Below are positions 16,669-24,746 of a DNA stretch of 64,000 nt, piece by piece. This DNA comes from Burkholderia contaminans. GTDB lineage: Bacteria > Pseudomonadota > Gammaproteobacteria > Burkholderiales > Burkholderiaceae. The position numbers and the translations under genes are program-made. Within the stretch, counting starts at the first letter, position 1. The number at the start of each line of letters is the position of its first letter. The stretch lies in contig NZ_CP090643.1 in NCBI RefSeq assembly GCF_029633825.1, forward strand, positions 124,001-188,000, given 5' to 3'. A model generated the notes under the pieces. That model made no database searches and was not told where the DNA came from. It saw only the letters and a program-made list of their open reading frames with translations.

Positions 16669-18201
16669 TCAGTGGATCAGCAGGGATTGGAGATCACGGC
16701 CGAAGCGGCCGCCGTTCTGGTAAGCGCCAGTCGGGGCCGACGCGGGACGCGGCACCGGTTCGCTGTCCGTGCCTTTGTCGAGGATGCCCTTGATGGTGCT
16801 GTACTTCGCGCTGCTGAACGCGAGCGCACGCTCGCAGGCTGCTTCCAGCCTCTGATCGCCGACTTTCTGTCGCAGCCGGATGATCCCCTGCGCGCCGCGC
16901 AGGTTGACGAGCACCTTGTCGTTGAACAGCGCGAGGATCACGCCGTGGCACGACGGCCCGATCTCCTTCGCGCGCGCCAGACACCACTGCGGATCGTGCT
17001 CGAGCCAGGCCTGCGCTTCGGGCGGCTGGTGATCTCGCACCGTGTGGCGACCGCCGGCCCGCTGCCGCGGATGGGTTGCGACGAGTTCATGCCGATGGAA
17101 CAGCTGGATGACCGTATCGGTCGCCTTCAGCCAGAGCGACTTGCCGACGAGCGTGAACGGTGCAGAGTACAGCGCGTGCTTGTAGACGACGTGGCCGTCG
17201 CGATGGACCGCCACCTCCTTCCAGACCGACAGTACCGGCGGCACGTCCGGCAATGCAGCGAGCAACGGGCGCTCGACGCCGAAGCGCGTCAGCGGCCGTT
17301 CGTGGACGGTGCCGTGGATACGAGTGCCGGCCTGCTGCATCACCCATTCGCGCAGTTGCCGGTTGGCGTCGGCCAGATCCCGGAACTCGCGCAGCGGCAC
17401 GAAGGACTTCTTGACGTATTTGACGCCCGATTCGACGACGCCCTTCTTCTGGGGATCGTGCGGCGGACAGGCGTCGATCCGGAATCCATATCCCTCGGCA
17501 AGCGCGGCGTACGAGCGTTGCACCGCCGGCTCGTATCGACACGCCCGGATGATCGCGCACTTCGCGTTATCGATGATGACCCGGTCGGGACAGCCGCCGA
17601 ACCATTCGAAGGCGCGCCGGTGGCTGGCGAGCCACGTCTCGACGGTCTGGTCCAGCACGATCTCGGCATACTGGTGGCGCGACCAGCACAACGTCATCAC
17701 GAAGATCCACGTCCGGACCGCAATGCCCTCGACCGTCAGCACGGGTCCCGCGCCGAAGTCGACCTGCGCGGCGTCGGCCGGTGCGAAGTCGAGGATCGTT
17801 GTGGTGGCCACGCTGCGCTCGGCAGCCAGATGGCGCAGCATGCGCTTCACGGCACAATAGCTGCCGGCGTAGCCATGATTGCGTTGAAGGGCGGCATGGA
17901 TCGTGGTGCCCTGAACGCCGGCGGCAAGCCATTCGCGGACCTGTTCGCGATATGGCTCAACCGTCGACACACAGGTGTGCGGCAGGTGCGGCGTGCGCCC
18001 GAAGACACCCGCGATCGTAGCGTCGTCCGGCAGCGGCTGCACCGGATCCAGCCAACTACGCGCTTCAGCCTCGCGGCGCACGGTCGTCAGCTTCTTGCGC
18101 CCCATCAAACCGCCGCGCGCGATGTCGCGGTCAGAATCGCCTTGCCGCATGCGGACAAGGACTTGGCGGTATTCAAACAATTCGAACCTCCTGTTGGCCA
18201 T
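16669..18201 (-). CDS. istA: IS21 transposase IstA
   Basis: 510 aa. N-terminal helix-turn-helix for the terminal repeats, then an RNase-H-like DDE core with D148 (QVDFG), D211 (DNAK) and E257 (VVESG), then a C-terminal beta-barrel region. The frame opens at 18216, but ATG 18201 has GGAG eight bases upstream. A 560-aa open frame on the opposite strand is only a shadow of this gene. Confidence 0.95.
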   Translation of the reverse strand: MANRRFELFEYRQVLVRMRQGDSDRDIARGGLMGRKKLTTVRREAEARSWLDPVQPLPDDATIAGVFGRTPHLPHTCVSTVEPYREQVREWLAAGVQGTTIHAALQRNHGYAGSYCAVKRMLRHLAAERSVATTTILDFAPADAAQVDFGAGPVLTVEGIAVRTWIFVMTLCWSRHQYAEIVLDQTVETWLASHRRAFEWFGGCPDRVIIDNAKCAIIRACRYEPAVQRSYAALAEGYGFRIDACPPHDPQKKGVVESGVKYVKKSFVPLREFRDLADANRQLREWVMQQAGTRIHGTVHERPLTRFGVERPLLAALPDVPPVLSVWKEVAVHRDGHVVYKHALYSAPFTLVGKSLWLKATDTVIQLFHRHELVATHPRQRAGGRHTVRDHQPPEAQAWLEHDPQWCLARAKEIGPSCHGVILALFNDKVLVNLRGAQGIIRLRQKVGDQRLEAACERALAFSSAKYSTIKGILDKGTDSEPVPRPASAPTGAYQNGGRFGRDLQSLLIH

Positions 18202-18269
18202 GGACGCTCCGTTCAAAAAGAACGGAGCGTACCGACTCGGAAAGTTCGAACCGCGTTCTCGCCCTGATG

Positions 18270-18399
18270 CTGCTGGCGCCTATGCGCCGCCCCTAACGTG
18301 GCGCCATTACGCCGCCCTTGGACTGGCGCCTATGTGCCGCCCCTCAAGTGGCGCCCTTATGCCGACCCCGCATTGGCTCCATAGCGCCGCCCCGTGACA
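18270..18399. repeat. IS21-2 right-end repeat cluster
   Basis: Five tandem, imperfect units beginning TGGCGCC and containing GCCGCCCC: the binding sites expected for the transposase at the promoter-proximal end. Confidence 0.7.
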
Positions 18400-18464
18400 C
18401 CGAGGCAGCTGACCAGCGAGGCCACCGTCGACCGAAGCGTTGGAAGTTGAACGGTTTGATGCAT
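18400..18464 (-). pseudogene. 5' part of membrane-protein gene interrupted by IS21-2
   Basis: ATG 18464, with GAGGA seven bases upstream, opens the frame MHQTVQLPTLRS, which is cut by the IS after 21 codons. It stands 22 bp behind the gene at 18487-18906, so both were probably one operon. The first five bases (18400-18404) are the right copy of the duplication. Confidence 0.8.
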
Positions 18465-18486
18465 GTATTCCTCACTAACGTACTTT

Positions 18487-18906
18487 CTATTGAACGTACA
18501 GCTGGTTGCATGCCGCAACGATCAGTTGCGCTGCCACGTAGCTTCCCGTCTGCTTTCCGAACCGTTCGATGCACTCTCCGGCACGTGGGACAGAGAACAG
18601 GCCGCCAACCTTGTCTCGAGGTCCAACGTCCTGACCCCCTCCAAACTGAGAGAAACACATGTTGACCGACTGGTACGCGATAACATCGCTCTGAGTACCA
18701 GGAAGCTTCTCGAGAATGCAGTTCCAGTACTTGGTAGGCTCGGCGCGTTCGACGGGCTGGCCCTCTCGATAGTTCATGTACTGCGCAAAGCCATAGATGC
18801 ACAGCGCAGCACCGGCAAGCAGCGCTAGCGGGATGAAGTTCGGTTTCTTTCGTTTGAGTTGCACCGGTGGTCCCCAGCGATTTTCCTGTTTCAGTACGGC
18901 GCGCAC
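18487..18906 (-). CDS. Membrane-anchored hypothetical protein, 139 aa
   Basis: A basic N-terminus (QLKRKKPN) is followed by one membrane segment (about residues 25-44) and an extracytoplasmic domain with four Cys (about 63, 83, 112 and 133) that could form two disulfides. Start GTG 18906 has only a weak SD. Family unknown. The IS21-2 insertion downstream may disturb its transcript end. Confidence 0.65.
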   Translation of the reverse strand: MRAVLKQENRWGPPVQLKRKKPNFIPLALLAGAALCIYGFAQYMNYREGQPVERAEPTKYWNCILEKLPGTQSDVIAYQSVNMCFSQFGGGQDVGPRDKVGGLFSVPRAGECIERFGKQTGSYVAAQLIVAACNQLYVQ

Positions 18907-18960
18907 CCTGTCGGCGCCGCGTTACACGTCGCCGCGGCACCTACGTTGGCTCGCCTGGCG

Positions 18961-19197
18961 CTACACCACCGTAAGCCCCAAAGACTCACACAAATGCACT
19001 GCCTCGGCCTCGGTGTTACAGCAGTCGATCCAGAAGTCGGTGCCGGAGACGGTGATCGCGAACGGCGGGACTTCCGAGACGTCGGTCTGCCGCCCGATGA
19101 CTACCTTCGCCCCGTCCGCGAGGTACCTTGCCATTTCCTCGTGACACTCCGGAAAGGCCTTCTTCACTTGCTCTTGTTGCGTTGCTGTGAGACTCAT
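18961..19197 (-). CDS. Small hypothetical protein, 78 aa
   Basis: The N-terminal helix contains a KKAFPECHEEMARYL segment. It is followed by a beta strand and a second Cys pair (DCCN) near residue 59. ATG 19197 has GGGAAAG upstream. No family recognised. Same direction as its neighbours. Confidence 0.6.
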   Translation of the reverse strand: MSLTATQQEQVKKAFPECHEEMARYLADGAKVVIGRQTDVSEVPPFAITVSGTDFWIDCCNTEAEAVHLCESLGLTVV

Positions 19198-19331
19198 CCC
19201 GCTTTCCCTTAGCTCTATCTGCTCAGCGCGGCCCATTCGCAAAAACAAGGGACCGCCGTTAGTGTAGTCCCGCCCATTCGCTCCACAAAGGCCTGAAGCA
19301 ATCGGCTGCAGGGACCGTTGCAACTGCCGAT

Positions 19332-19913
19332 CTACAGCGATACGTTGAAGTCCGGCATCTCGGCACACTGCGTCCAGAATTTCAAGCTCGGCCATGCGAC
19401 AACGCCAGGCCGTGACCGAACGGAGCAAAACCCAGCATGGGCGAGTCCGTGGATACCAATATATGCACCTACCTGGAGCGAGACACGGATCGATTCCCCT
19501 TCACCGTCGTATTCATCGGCGCGGATGATCTCCTCCCCAGGCAAGCCGAGATGGCGCCCTGCTGCCCATGCCCAAGCTGTTGCCTCAGGGTCCGAGCATT
19601 GGATCACCGCGCGATACAACGAGTCATCAGGATGCAGGTTGATTTCTCCCAAAACTCGCAACATTTCTCTTTGCCCAGATGTGATGTTTCCGTCCATCAG
19701 CGGCCGGAATATCGGCGGTGTGATGGAAAGATGCCCAGCCTCATGAAGTAACCCTGAGACACGGCAAGCCGGATCGACGGCTAGTGTCCCGCGATCGATG
19801 CGGCACCCCTCGATGAATCCGCGTGCGCCCGCAACGTACCGTGTCGGGATCCCGATGGTGTTCAGGAATTCGACGACACGATCTCGAGTATCGGCACGGT
19901 CAATCTGGTACAT
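19332..19913 (-). CDS. HEAGH metallopeptidase-like protein
   Basis: 193 aa. Residues 57-61 read HEAGH, the HExxH zinc-binding motif of gluzincin and IrrE/ImmA-type peptidases, with a possible third ligand in the Glu/Asp-rich segment around residues 130-145. The rest resembles no family I can name. If active, candidate targets would be a repressor or toxin-linked protein, as for IrrE/ImmA, but no HTH partner is adjacent. GAGG precedes ATG 19913. Confidence 0.55.
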   Translation of the reverse strand: MYQIDRADTRDRVVEFLNTIGIPTRYVAGARGFIEGCRIDRGTLAVDPACRVSGLLHEAGHLSITPPIFRPLMDGNITSGQREMLRVLGEINLHPDDSLYRAVIQCSDPEATAWAWAAGRHLGLPGEEIIRADEYDGEGESIRVSLQVGAYIGIHGLAHAGFCSVRSRPGVVAWPSLKFWTQCAEMPDFNVSL

Positions 19914-20147
19914 GTTTTCTAACCTCGCACCAGTTCGCACTCTTCGCCTACCGCTGAGCCGCGAACAAAAATGGAACCCCGCTCAAGGCAACAAGCCGCC
20001 TGGTCGCCGGCTGGCACCACTCCCTCAGGCCGTACACCCGCCCGTACAGCGACACCCTGCGGTCAGGCGGTGCTAGAGCTCGGCAAGCGACCGATGGCCA
20101 CGGGCGCCGATCGGCCGGATGTGAACAGTTGCTCCGCACGAAGCACC

Positions 20148-20720
20148 CTACCGTTTGAGCGGATGTGCCTTAATAGCACCGTTGATAGCCTTCTTTGCCG
20201 CGGGCACCGATTCGAAACCACGGGCAACGCTGTCGATCAGACGCGACGGATTGCCCACCTCCGGAACGATCCAGACCCATCCGTCTATCCATGCGGTACA
20301 TGCTGAACCAACGTGGCCAGGCTGTCGCTTGATCGTTGCCACAGGATGCCCCGAAACGCAGCCGATCCACGTACGGATTCCAGTCCTGCCGGGAGCTGTC
20401 CAAGTCACCTTCGCGGCCTCCTGGAGAAGAACGTTCACCTCCCGCCAACGCCCTAGCACGGGCGGCGTAGCGCGTTCCTCCGCTACGATGACACCACTGG
20501 CCAACAAATGATCTCTGACCGCACCTTTCGCGGCGGCGAGGGACCTAAAGTGCCGCGACGACTGCTCGGCAATCTGCGTCGTCTGATCGGATACGTCCCA
20601 TTTCATCCCATTGCGCCAACCTGCAGACCAGCCACCAATCGCAAGCCGCCGGATCTGCACAATCAGGGCTTCGCCGATGTGTCCGGCAGAGCCGTTTGGA
20701 GCGTCGGTCCAGTGAATCAT
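20148..20720 (-). CDS. Hypothetical protein, 190 aa
   Basis: Trp-rich protein made of two similar halves. Each half has a beta-hairpin with a conserved W (about residues 31-45 and 110-150) and a helix (SLAAAKGAVRDHL near 60-72; SVPAAKKAINGAI near 170-182), suggesting an internal duplication. AAGGAG precedes ATG 20720. No known family. 19914-20147 holds no gene. Confidence 0.7.
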   Translation of the reverse strand: MIHWTDAPNGSAGHIGEALIVQIRRLAIGGWSAGWRNGMKWDVSDQTTQIAEQSSRHFRSLAAAKGAVRDHLLASGVIVAEERATPPVLGRWREVNVLLQEAAKVTWTAPGRTGIRTWIGCVSGHPVATIKRQPGHVGSACTAWIDGWVWIVPEVGNPSRLIDSVARGFESVPAAKKAINGAIKAHPLKR

Positions 20721-20735
20721 CGCAAGGCTCCTTGA

Positions 20736-20960
20736 TCAGCCCTGTTGTTTCAAAACGGCCTCCCGATACCGCGATCGCAATACCAGATCGGGCACTGGAG
20801 CAAGCACTTCAGCCATGAATTGCAGCTCCACGCAGGCGTCTGCTCCGTGGACTGACGCTGCGCGATCGAACGCGGCCCGCGCCGCGTCAAGCTGCGTCTT
20901 GTCCTTCGCAGCAACCGCTCGAATTGCCGCACGTTCTTCGTCAGTCAGGATTTCACTCAT
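20736..20960 (-). CDS. Small hypothetical protein, 74 aa
   Basis: Helical, Ala-rich (DEERAAIRAVAAKDK), no family recognised. AAAGAG lies just before ATG 20960. It precedes 20148-20720 by 15 bp and probably leads that transcript. A weak -10-like TAGATT stands about 40 bp upstream. Confidence 0.65.
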   Translation of the reverse strand: MSEILTDEERAAIRAVAAKDKTQLDAARAAFDRAASVHGADACVELQFMAEVLAPVPDLVLRSRYREAVLKQQG

Positions 20961-21353
20961 GTCTCTTTCGTAATCTCAGGTTGCGGGTATCCACAATCTA
21001 GCGCTTTTCGCCGGCGCACAGCGACCATGTGGCAAAGTATGCGTCGGTGCGCTACTACGGGCGCGGTTGAAACAAGATGTCGATGATCCAGTTACTCTCA
21101 CTGGCTCCGAAACCTTTGACGGCACCCGAACTACGCAGACTTGTCGCCCCCAGTCGAGGCACGGTTGCAATGCCGAGCATCACTCGGATCCCCGGCCCAT
21201 GCCGAAACCGTTGTAGCGTTGGCCCAGACCTCCAAGGAATGCTTCAGTTGTTAAGCGACCGGACTGCGCACCGTCCACGGCTCCGCCGAAAGCGCTCCAC
21301 TCTCGCTCTCGCCGAAACATCGAGGCAAAACCCCATCGCCCCTTTCCCCTGCC
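20961..21353. other. 393-bp interval without a convincing gene
   Basis: Open frames here (for example 21077-21529 +) have no SD and show shadow-like composition. The left part probably carries the promoter for 20736-20960. I see no hairpin leader or repeat. Confidence 0.4.
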
Positions 21354-21635
21354 TCAAAAGGCAATTGAATTCGCCGGCACATCAATTCCATGATGGCGAC
21401 GCATTGCTTCGCGAAAGTCTTCCCACTCTGCGATACCGGCGGGCTCATGCGTGCAATACAGACATTGATCCGCGCCCTCGATCTGCTCGGCAACAGTACG
21501 ATGCACATCGATTCCGAACCGCTTGCTGAATCGGCCGATGCATGAACCGTCGTGCCCGTTGACCCACACCCGATCGCCCTCCGCAGACACCTCGATGCAA
21601 TGGAGACTTGTCATCTCTTGTTGATCCTGATTCAT
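21354..21635 (-). CDS. Hypothetical protein with CxxC, 93 aa
   Basis: Beta-rich N-terminus, then a CLYCTHEP segment near residue 59 and a His-rich tail. A single zinc knuckle is possible. ATG 21635 overlaps the stop of the upstream gene by the classic ATGA. A second start 8 codons in (MTSLHC, preceded by AAGAG) is possible. Family unknown. Confidence 0.6.
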   Translation of the reverse strand: MNQDQQEMTSLHCIEVSAEGDRVWVNGHDGSCIGRFSKRFGIDVHRTVAEQIEGADQCLYCTHEPAGIAEWEDFREAMRRHHGIDVPANSIAF

Positions 21636-21820
21636 CACAAGCCGTACTTCGCCTGAAGCTCGATCATGCGTTCGAGACGTCGATGATGCTCCTGACGGGC
21701 AGCAACTGGTACGTCTTCCAGCTTCACCTTCCCGCACGCGATTGTCGTCTCCCATGCGGTCGTTTCTTTCACATGGTCATACAGCTCACGCAGCTCTCGC
21801 TTCATCGTGTCGAAGATCAT
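21635..21820 (-). CDS. Small helical protein, 61 aa
   Basis: Highly charged and helical throughout (MKRELRELYDHVKE ... RRLERMIELQAKYG). ATG 21820 has GGAGG seven bases upstream. Coupled to the following gene by an ATGA overlap, so the two products may act together. Confidence 0.65.
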   Translation of the reverse strand: MIFDTMKRELRELYDHVKETTAWETTIACGKVKLEDVPVAARQEHHRRLERMIELQAKYGL

Positions 21821-21890
21821 CCCAAACCTCCACATTCATCCGCCGACAAGATTGCCGGCGACGTCCCGTCCATAGTCGGTGGCTCTCTGT

Positions 21891-22478
21891 TTAGCGCGAA
21901 CTCGGCGCACCAGTGCGAATGAGCTCGTCTCGCATCGCTACTACACGCTCGATTTCCTCGGCGCTATGGGGTGTCCCGCCCAGATTCAATGCCAAGTAGT
22001 GATCCAGGACGTCGAGTTTGTACTGGAAACAGAAGGTCGCAAACCGAAGCCGATACGTCATTCCCCGCGGCGTGAACGATGTCCCCTCGAGGTCAGCGAG
22101 TGTTAGCCCGAAAGGGCGAACGTTGCCGGCCAAGAACTCCCTGACAGCCGTCAGACGTTGCAGACCATCCATCACCTGGAAACCGGCGGGAAGATCCCCA
22201 TCGGATTTCACCAACAGCGATTCAAAGGTCGGGCAGTTGAATTGGATCGTCAGACCACTCGTCGGGACCGCGCCGCGCATGACGTTCTCGATGTAGTGTC
22301 GTTGCTGCTCCCCCGTCCAAACGTGCCCTCGCTGAAAGTCCGGAGACAGATCGAGACCGTAGTCCTGACCCATATCTTCGAGAGTCTTGTCGAGCATTCC
22401 CCAGTGCGTGTCCACTTCATAACGCGCTTGGGTGAGCGGACGAATGAGAGCTTTCAGCTCGTCGTTGGTTCTTGCCAC
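21891..22478 (-). CDS. DUF262 (GmrSD N-terminal-like) protein
   Basis: 195 aa. Contains the DUF262 signature: DFQRGHVW (about residues 47-54), a following helix that ends in IENV, and DGLQRLTAVREFL (about 105-117), the ParB/sulfiredoxin-like catalytic site of GmrSD-type nucleases. The usual C-terminal DUF1524 HNH domain is absent, so it may be a regulatory or truncated form, or an NTP-binding component. GTG 22478 has AGGAAGGG upstream. Confidence 0.75.
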   Translation of the reverse strand: MARTNDELKALIRPLTQARYEVDTHWGMLDKTLEDMGQDYGLDLSPDFQRGHVWTGEQQRHYIENVMRGAVPTSGLTIQFNCPTFESLLVKSDGDLPAGFQVMDGLQRLTAVREFLAGNVRPFGLTLADLEGTSFTPRGMTYRLRFATFCFQYKLDVLDHYLALNLGGTPHSAEEIERVVAMRDELIRTGAPSSR

Positions 22479-22487
22479 TTTCCCTTC

Positions 22488-22778
22488 CTATTTCGAGTTT
22501 CCAGCCCTATTGTCAAGGGCCGACAAAGCCTCGTTCTTCGACTTATAGCCCGGGCCGAGCAGATAGGCGGCGCGGGTTCCACGCCCGAGCGTTTCGGCAC
22601 TTCCCGTGAGCTTCGCAAACCACCGCCACTTCGTTCCCATCCGGCGCGGCTCGGTGAGCTTGCTCACTACGACGTTGACCTGCTCCCGCCAAATCTCGCC
22701 GATCGTGGTATCGCCGGCTTTAACAAGTTGGTGTGCCGACCTTTCGCTGCCGGCAACCTTGCTCAGTGTCAGGGTCAC
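22488..22778 (-). CDS. Small basic hypothetical protein, 96 aa
   Basis: Basic, with a TKWRWFAKL stretch mid-protein, no recognised family. Could bind nucleic acid, by charge only. GTG 22778 is preceded by GGAGG. Ten bases separate its stop from the DUF262 gene, so the two are co-transcribed. Confidence 0.65.
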   Translation of the reverse strand: MTLTLSKVAGSERSAHQLVKAGDTTIGEIWREQVNVVVSKLTEPRRMGTKWRWFAKLTGSAETLGRGTRAAYLLGPGYKSKNEALSALDNRAGNSK

Positions 22779-22789
22779 AACTTGCCCTC

Positions 22790-23023
22790 CTATGCACCTG
22801 CTATCGACTCAGCCGCGTTCAGCCATGCAAACTCAACTGCCCAGTCGCCGGCGACAGCGGAACCCAACGGGCGGCCGGTTACCGCATCGAAGACAACCGC
22901 ACCGTCACCGGTGTAGGACGACTCGGCGGCCGGAAAGCGATTCCGGACAATTGCACGTGCAGTGTCCTCGGCCAATCGCCCCGGGCGCTCTCGGTCAACC
23001 ACCGCCTTAACTTGACTGAGCAT
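22790..23023 (-). CDS. Small hypothetical protein, 77 aa
   Basis: A helical N-terminus and a Gly/Val-rich strand region; no family. ATG 23023 lies inside the end of the upstream gene (17-bp overlap), with GGAG about ten bases upstream, so its translation is probably coupled. Confidence 0.6.
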   Translation of the reverse strand: MLSQVKAVVDRERPGRLAEDTARAIVRNRFPAAESSYTGDGAVVFDAVTGRPLGSAVAGDWAVEFAWLNAAESIAGA

Positions 23024-23225
23024 TCTCAGTGCTCTCCGCCTCGTTCGCCTTCGCGCGCTTGACGTCCTTTCTTCTCTGCGCCTGTGCTTTCTTGACCGCG
23101 TCCTTCGGCGTTACCGCCGAAATTTGATAGATCTCGCACTCGCTATAGGCCGGATCCGTCTTCTTGCCGCCGTACGTCCAGTCACCGCTGGGGAAGCGTG
23201 CTACAGTCCAAAGCTTCTCTTCCAT
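23007..23225 (-). CDS. Small hypothetical protein, 72 aa
   Basis: The N-terminal half is beta-like with WTYGGKKTD. The C-terminal half is a very basic helix (KKAQAQRRKDVKRAK) that could contact nucleic acid. TAGGAG precedes ATG 23225. First of a run of tightly packed minus-strand genes down to 21354. Confidence 0.65.
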   Translation of the reverse strand: MEEKLWTVARFPSGDWTYGGKKTDPAYSECEIYQISAVTPKDAVKKAQAQRRKDVKRAKANEAESTENAQSS

Positions 23226-23235
23226 CGAATCGCTC

Positions 23236-23478
23236 CTAGTCGGTCTGGTTGAGGATTTCGAACTCGAAGCCCTGCGTCCAGCCGTACGTATGAACTCGCA
23301 ACGCGTCTTCGGCGATCAGCTCGGGAACGACGTCCGAGTAGCCCTCATCCTTCGGCGTGATCAACACAATGGCTGCGGGCATTCCCTTCGCAGCAGCGAT
23401 TTTGCTCGCTAGGTCCTTCAGTTCCTTCGTCCACTCGTACACTTGGCGGTCGAGGATTTTTTGCGTATCGGTTGTCAT
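23236..23478 (-). CDS. Small hypothetical protein, 80 aa
   Basis: A long N-terminal helix (DRQVYEWTKELKDLASK) is followed by an alternating strand, AAIVLITP. No family. ATG 23478 was chosen over a TTG eight codons earlier; neither has a strong SD. Confidence 0.55.
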   Translation of the reverse strand: MTTDTQKILDRQVYEWTKELKDLASKIAAAKGMPAAIVLITPKDEGYSDVVPELIAEDALRVHTYGWTQGFEFEILNQTD

Positions 23479-23616
23479 ATTCGTTACTCGGTTTTGGTTC
23501 AACCGGGGATCAGGAATTCAACTGCACTACGAGTGCTACCCGATCGGCTCACCATTTTTTCCTGGGGCGGCACGGCGTGCGGCTCACCTCATGACCACAC
23601 CATGTCGACACCGTGC

Positions 23617-23856
23617 TCATTGCTGATGTTGTTCTACTTTCACCCAGCACACGGGCTTCTCGTCGTCGAGGCGCTTAACGAAACCCTTAGCCTCAAGATC
23701 CAGCAGCCGCGAGCGAACCGCTGCAGAAGCAGTTCGCCGGTTTACGCCGAACTCCGGCCACACGCGATCCCCAACGTCCGACGTCGTATAGCCGCCAACG
23801 GTATCAAGCACAACCAGAATCTTCTGATCGTAGTCGCTGAGTTCGTTCGTCGTCAT
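23617..23856 (-). CDS. Small winged-helix-like protein, 79 aa
   Basis: The order helix, helix (TSDVGDRVWPEF), Arg-rich recognition-like helix (NRRTASAAVRSRLLDL), then a beta wing (GFVKRLDDEKPVCWVKV) looks like a winged helix-turn-helix. It may regulate the neighbouring small genes. GGGGG precedes ATG 23856. Not assigned to a family. Confidence 0.6.
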   Translation of the reverse strand: MTTNELSDYDQKILVVLDTVGGYTTSDVGDRVWPEFGVNRRTASAAVRSRLLDLEAKGFVKRLDDEKPVCWVKVEQHQQ

Positions 23857-23868
23857 CGACGCCCCCGC

Positions 23869-24123
23869 CTAGACGTGCGCAGGGCCATCGACCGGCTCGA
23901 GAGAGCGAACCCGCGCAGCAAATTCGGCAAGCACTGCAGTCACCGCTTCGGTTTGGGCGAGATTAAGGCGCTTAGGCACCGAAACTTGGATATCGGCCTG
24001 AGCGTCTGTCAACAGCGTCGCATGTGCCACTCGCACGTTCTTGCTCTTGATCGAAACCAATGCCGTCACGACACCACGGACCTTCCCGGACGGCGGATCG
24101 AAGAGATTGACCTGGATTTCCAT
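23869..24123 (-). CDS. Hypothetical protein, 84 aa
   Basis: A beta-rich first half and a long C-terminal helix. ATG 24123 follows AAAGGG. It stands ten bp behind the toxin gene of the MazEF pair, so it may be a third member of that operon. No known function. Confidence 0.6.
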   Translation of the reverse strand: MEIQVNLFDPPSGKVRGVVTALVSIKSKNVRVAHATLLTDAQADIQVSVPKRLNLAQTEAVTAVLAEFAARVRSLEPVDGPAHV

Positions 24124-24133
24124 AGAGCCCTTT

Positions 24134-24484
24134 CTACGCAATGATTGTTTGCAGGCGCGCTAGCGCATCTGCGACTTGTTCCGAAGCGGCCTGTCCGACT
24201 TTTCGGGCGCCGCGCGCATCCAGATCGAGCATCCGTACCAAGTTCACCAGCGCGACACCGCAGACCGCCCTGTCCGGATCCGAAACCTGCACGGCGAACC
24301 CGGCATAACGAGCGTACTCGTCGCCCTGGCTTATCGGCGCCACTAGCGCCAGGCCCAACGAATTTAGCGGCGCGGGCGACAGCACGAGAGCAAAGCGGTA
24401 GTCCTCTTCTTGCTCGCCAGTACTCGGCGCAGTCAGGTTCACCCGCACGATGTCGGCGCGATCAAACTTACCTCGCTTCAGCAT
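24134..24484 (-). CDS. mazF: MazF/PemK-family toxin
   Basis: 116 aa, usual length for the family. N-terminal KRGKFDRADIVRV followed by DYRFALVLSP and a central ALVAPISQG match the MazF/PemK/ChpB fold. Family members are sequence-specific mRNA interferases neutralised by an AbrB-type antitoxin. The gene overlaps the end of the antitoxin gene by seven bases, as is standard for these pairs. Expected to act in the cytoplasm and stabilise the replicon or respond to stress. Confidence 0.85.
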   Translation of the reverse strand: MLKRGKFDRADIVRVNLTAPSTGEQEEDYRFALVLSPAPLNSLGLALVAPISQGDEYARYAGFAVQVSDPDRAVCGVALVNLVRMLDLDARGARKVGQAASEQVADALARLQTIIA

Positions 24485-24729
24485 GCTTCACGCCCCATCG
24501 GCTTCACCTCGCTCCACACCGCAAGATCTTCCGGAAAGGGTGCCTTTGCGTCGCACTGAGCAACCAATTCTTCAAGTGAATATTTCGGGCGAGCAAGGGT
24601 CAACAGGACACCGTCGGATCGGAGGTCCGCAATGAGAGAACCGCCCACGCTTGCATTCATTTGCTCGAGCAACACCGCGGGTAACCGGACCGCCGCACTG
24701 TTACCCCATTTCCTAATCTTGAGTTCCAT
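24478..24729 (-). CDS. mazE: MazE/PemI/ChpS-type antitoxin
   Basis: 83 aa. N-terminal SpoVT/AbrB DNA-binding domain (KIRKWGNSAAVRLPAVLL, residues 4-21) and a flexible acidic C-terminus that should wrap the toxin. ATG 24729 has GGAG nine bases upstream. It probably represses its own promoter through the two palindromes at 24747-24806. Confidence 0.9.
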   Translation of the reverse strand: MELKIRKWGNSAAVRLPAVLLEQMNASVGGSLIADLRSDGVLLTLARPKYSLEELVAQCDAKAPFPEDLAVWSEVKPMGREAC

Positions 24730-24746
24730 GACGTCGCTCCAAATGT

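Larger units (their letters stand above)
15791..18399 (-). mobile_element. IS21-family insertion sequence 2
   Basis: 2609 bp, unrelated in detail to IS21-1. Ends read inward TGTCGCGGGGCGGCG (left) and TGTCACGGGGCGGCG (right), with a 5-bp duplication. istA and istB are both intact on the minus strand, so it looks autonomous. About five degenerate 24-bp terminal repeats (GGCGCC...GCCGCCCC) fill 18270-18399 and two fill 15791-15845. Confidence 0.93.

Noticed and set aside
16585..18267. 560-aa plus-strand open frame
   Set aside because: It is antisense to the intact istA/istB of IS21-2 and has shadow composition (very rich in Arg, Asp and Leu).
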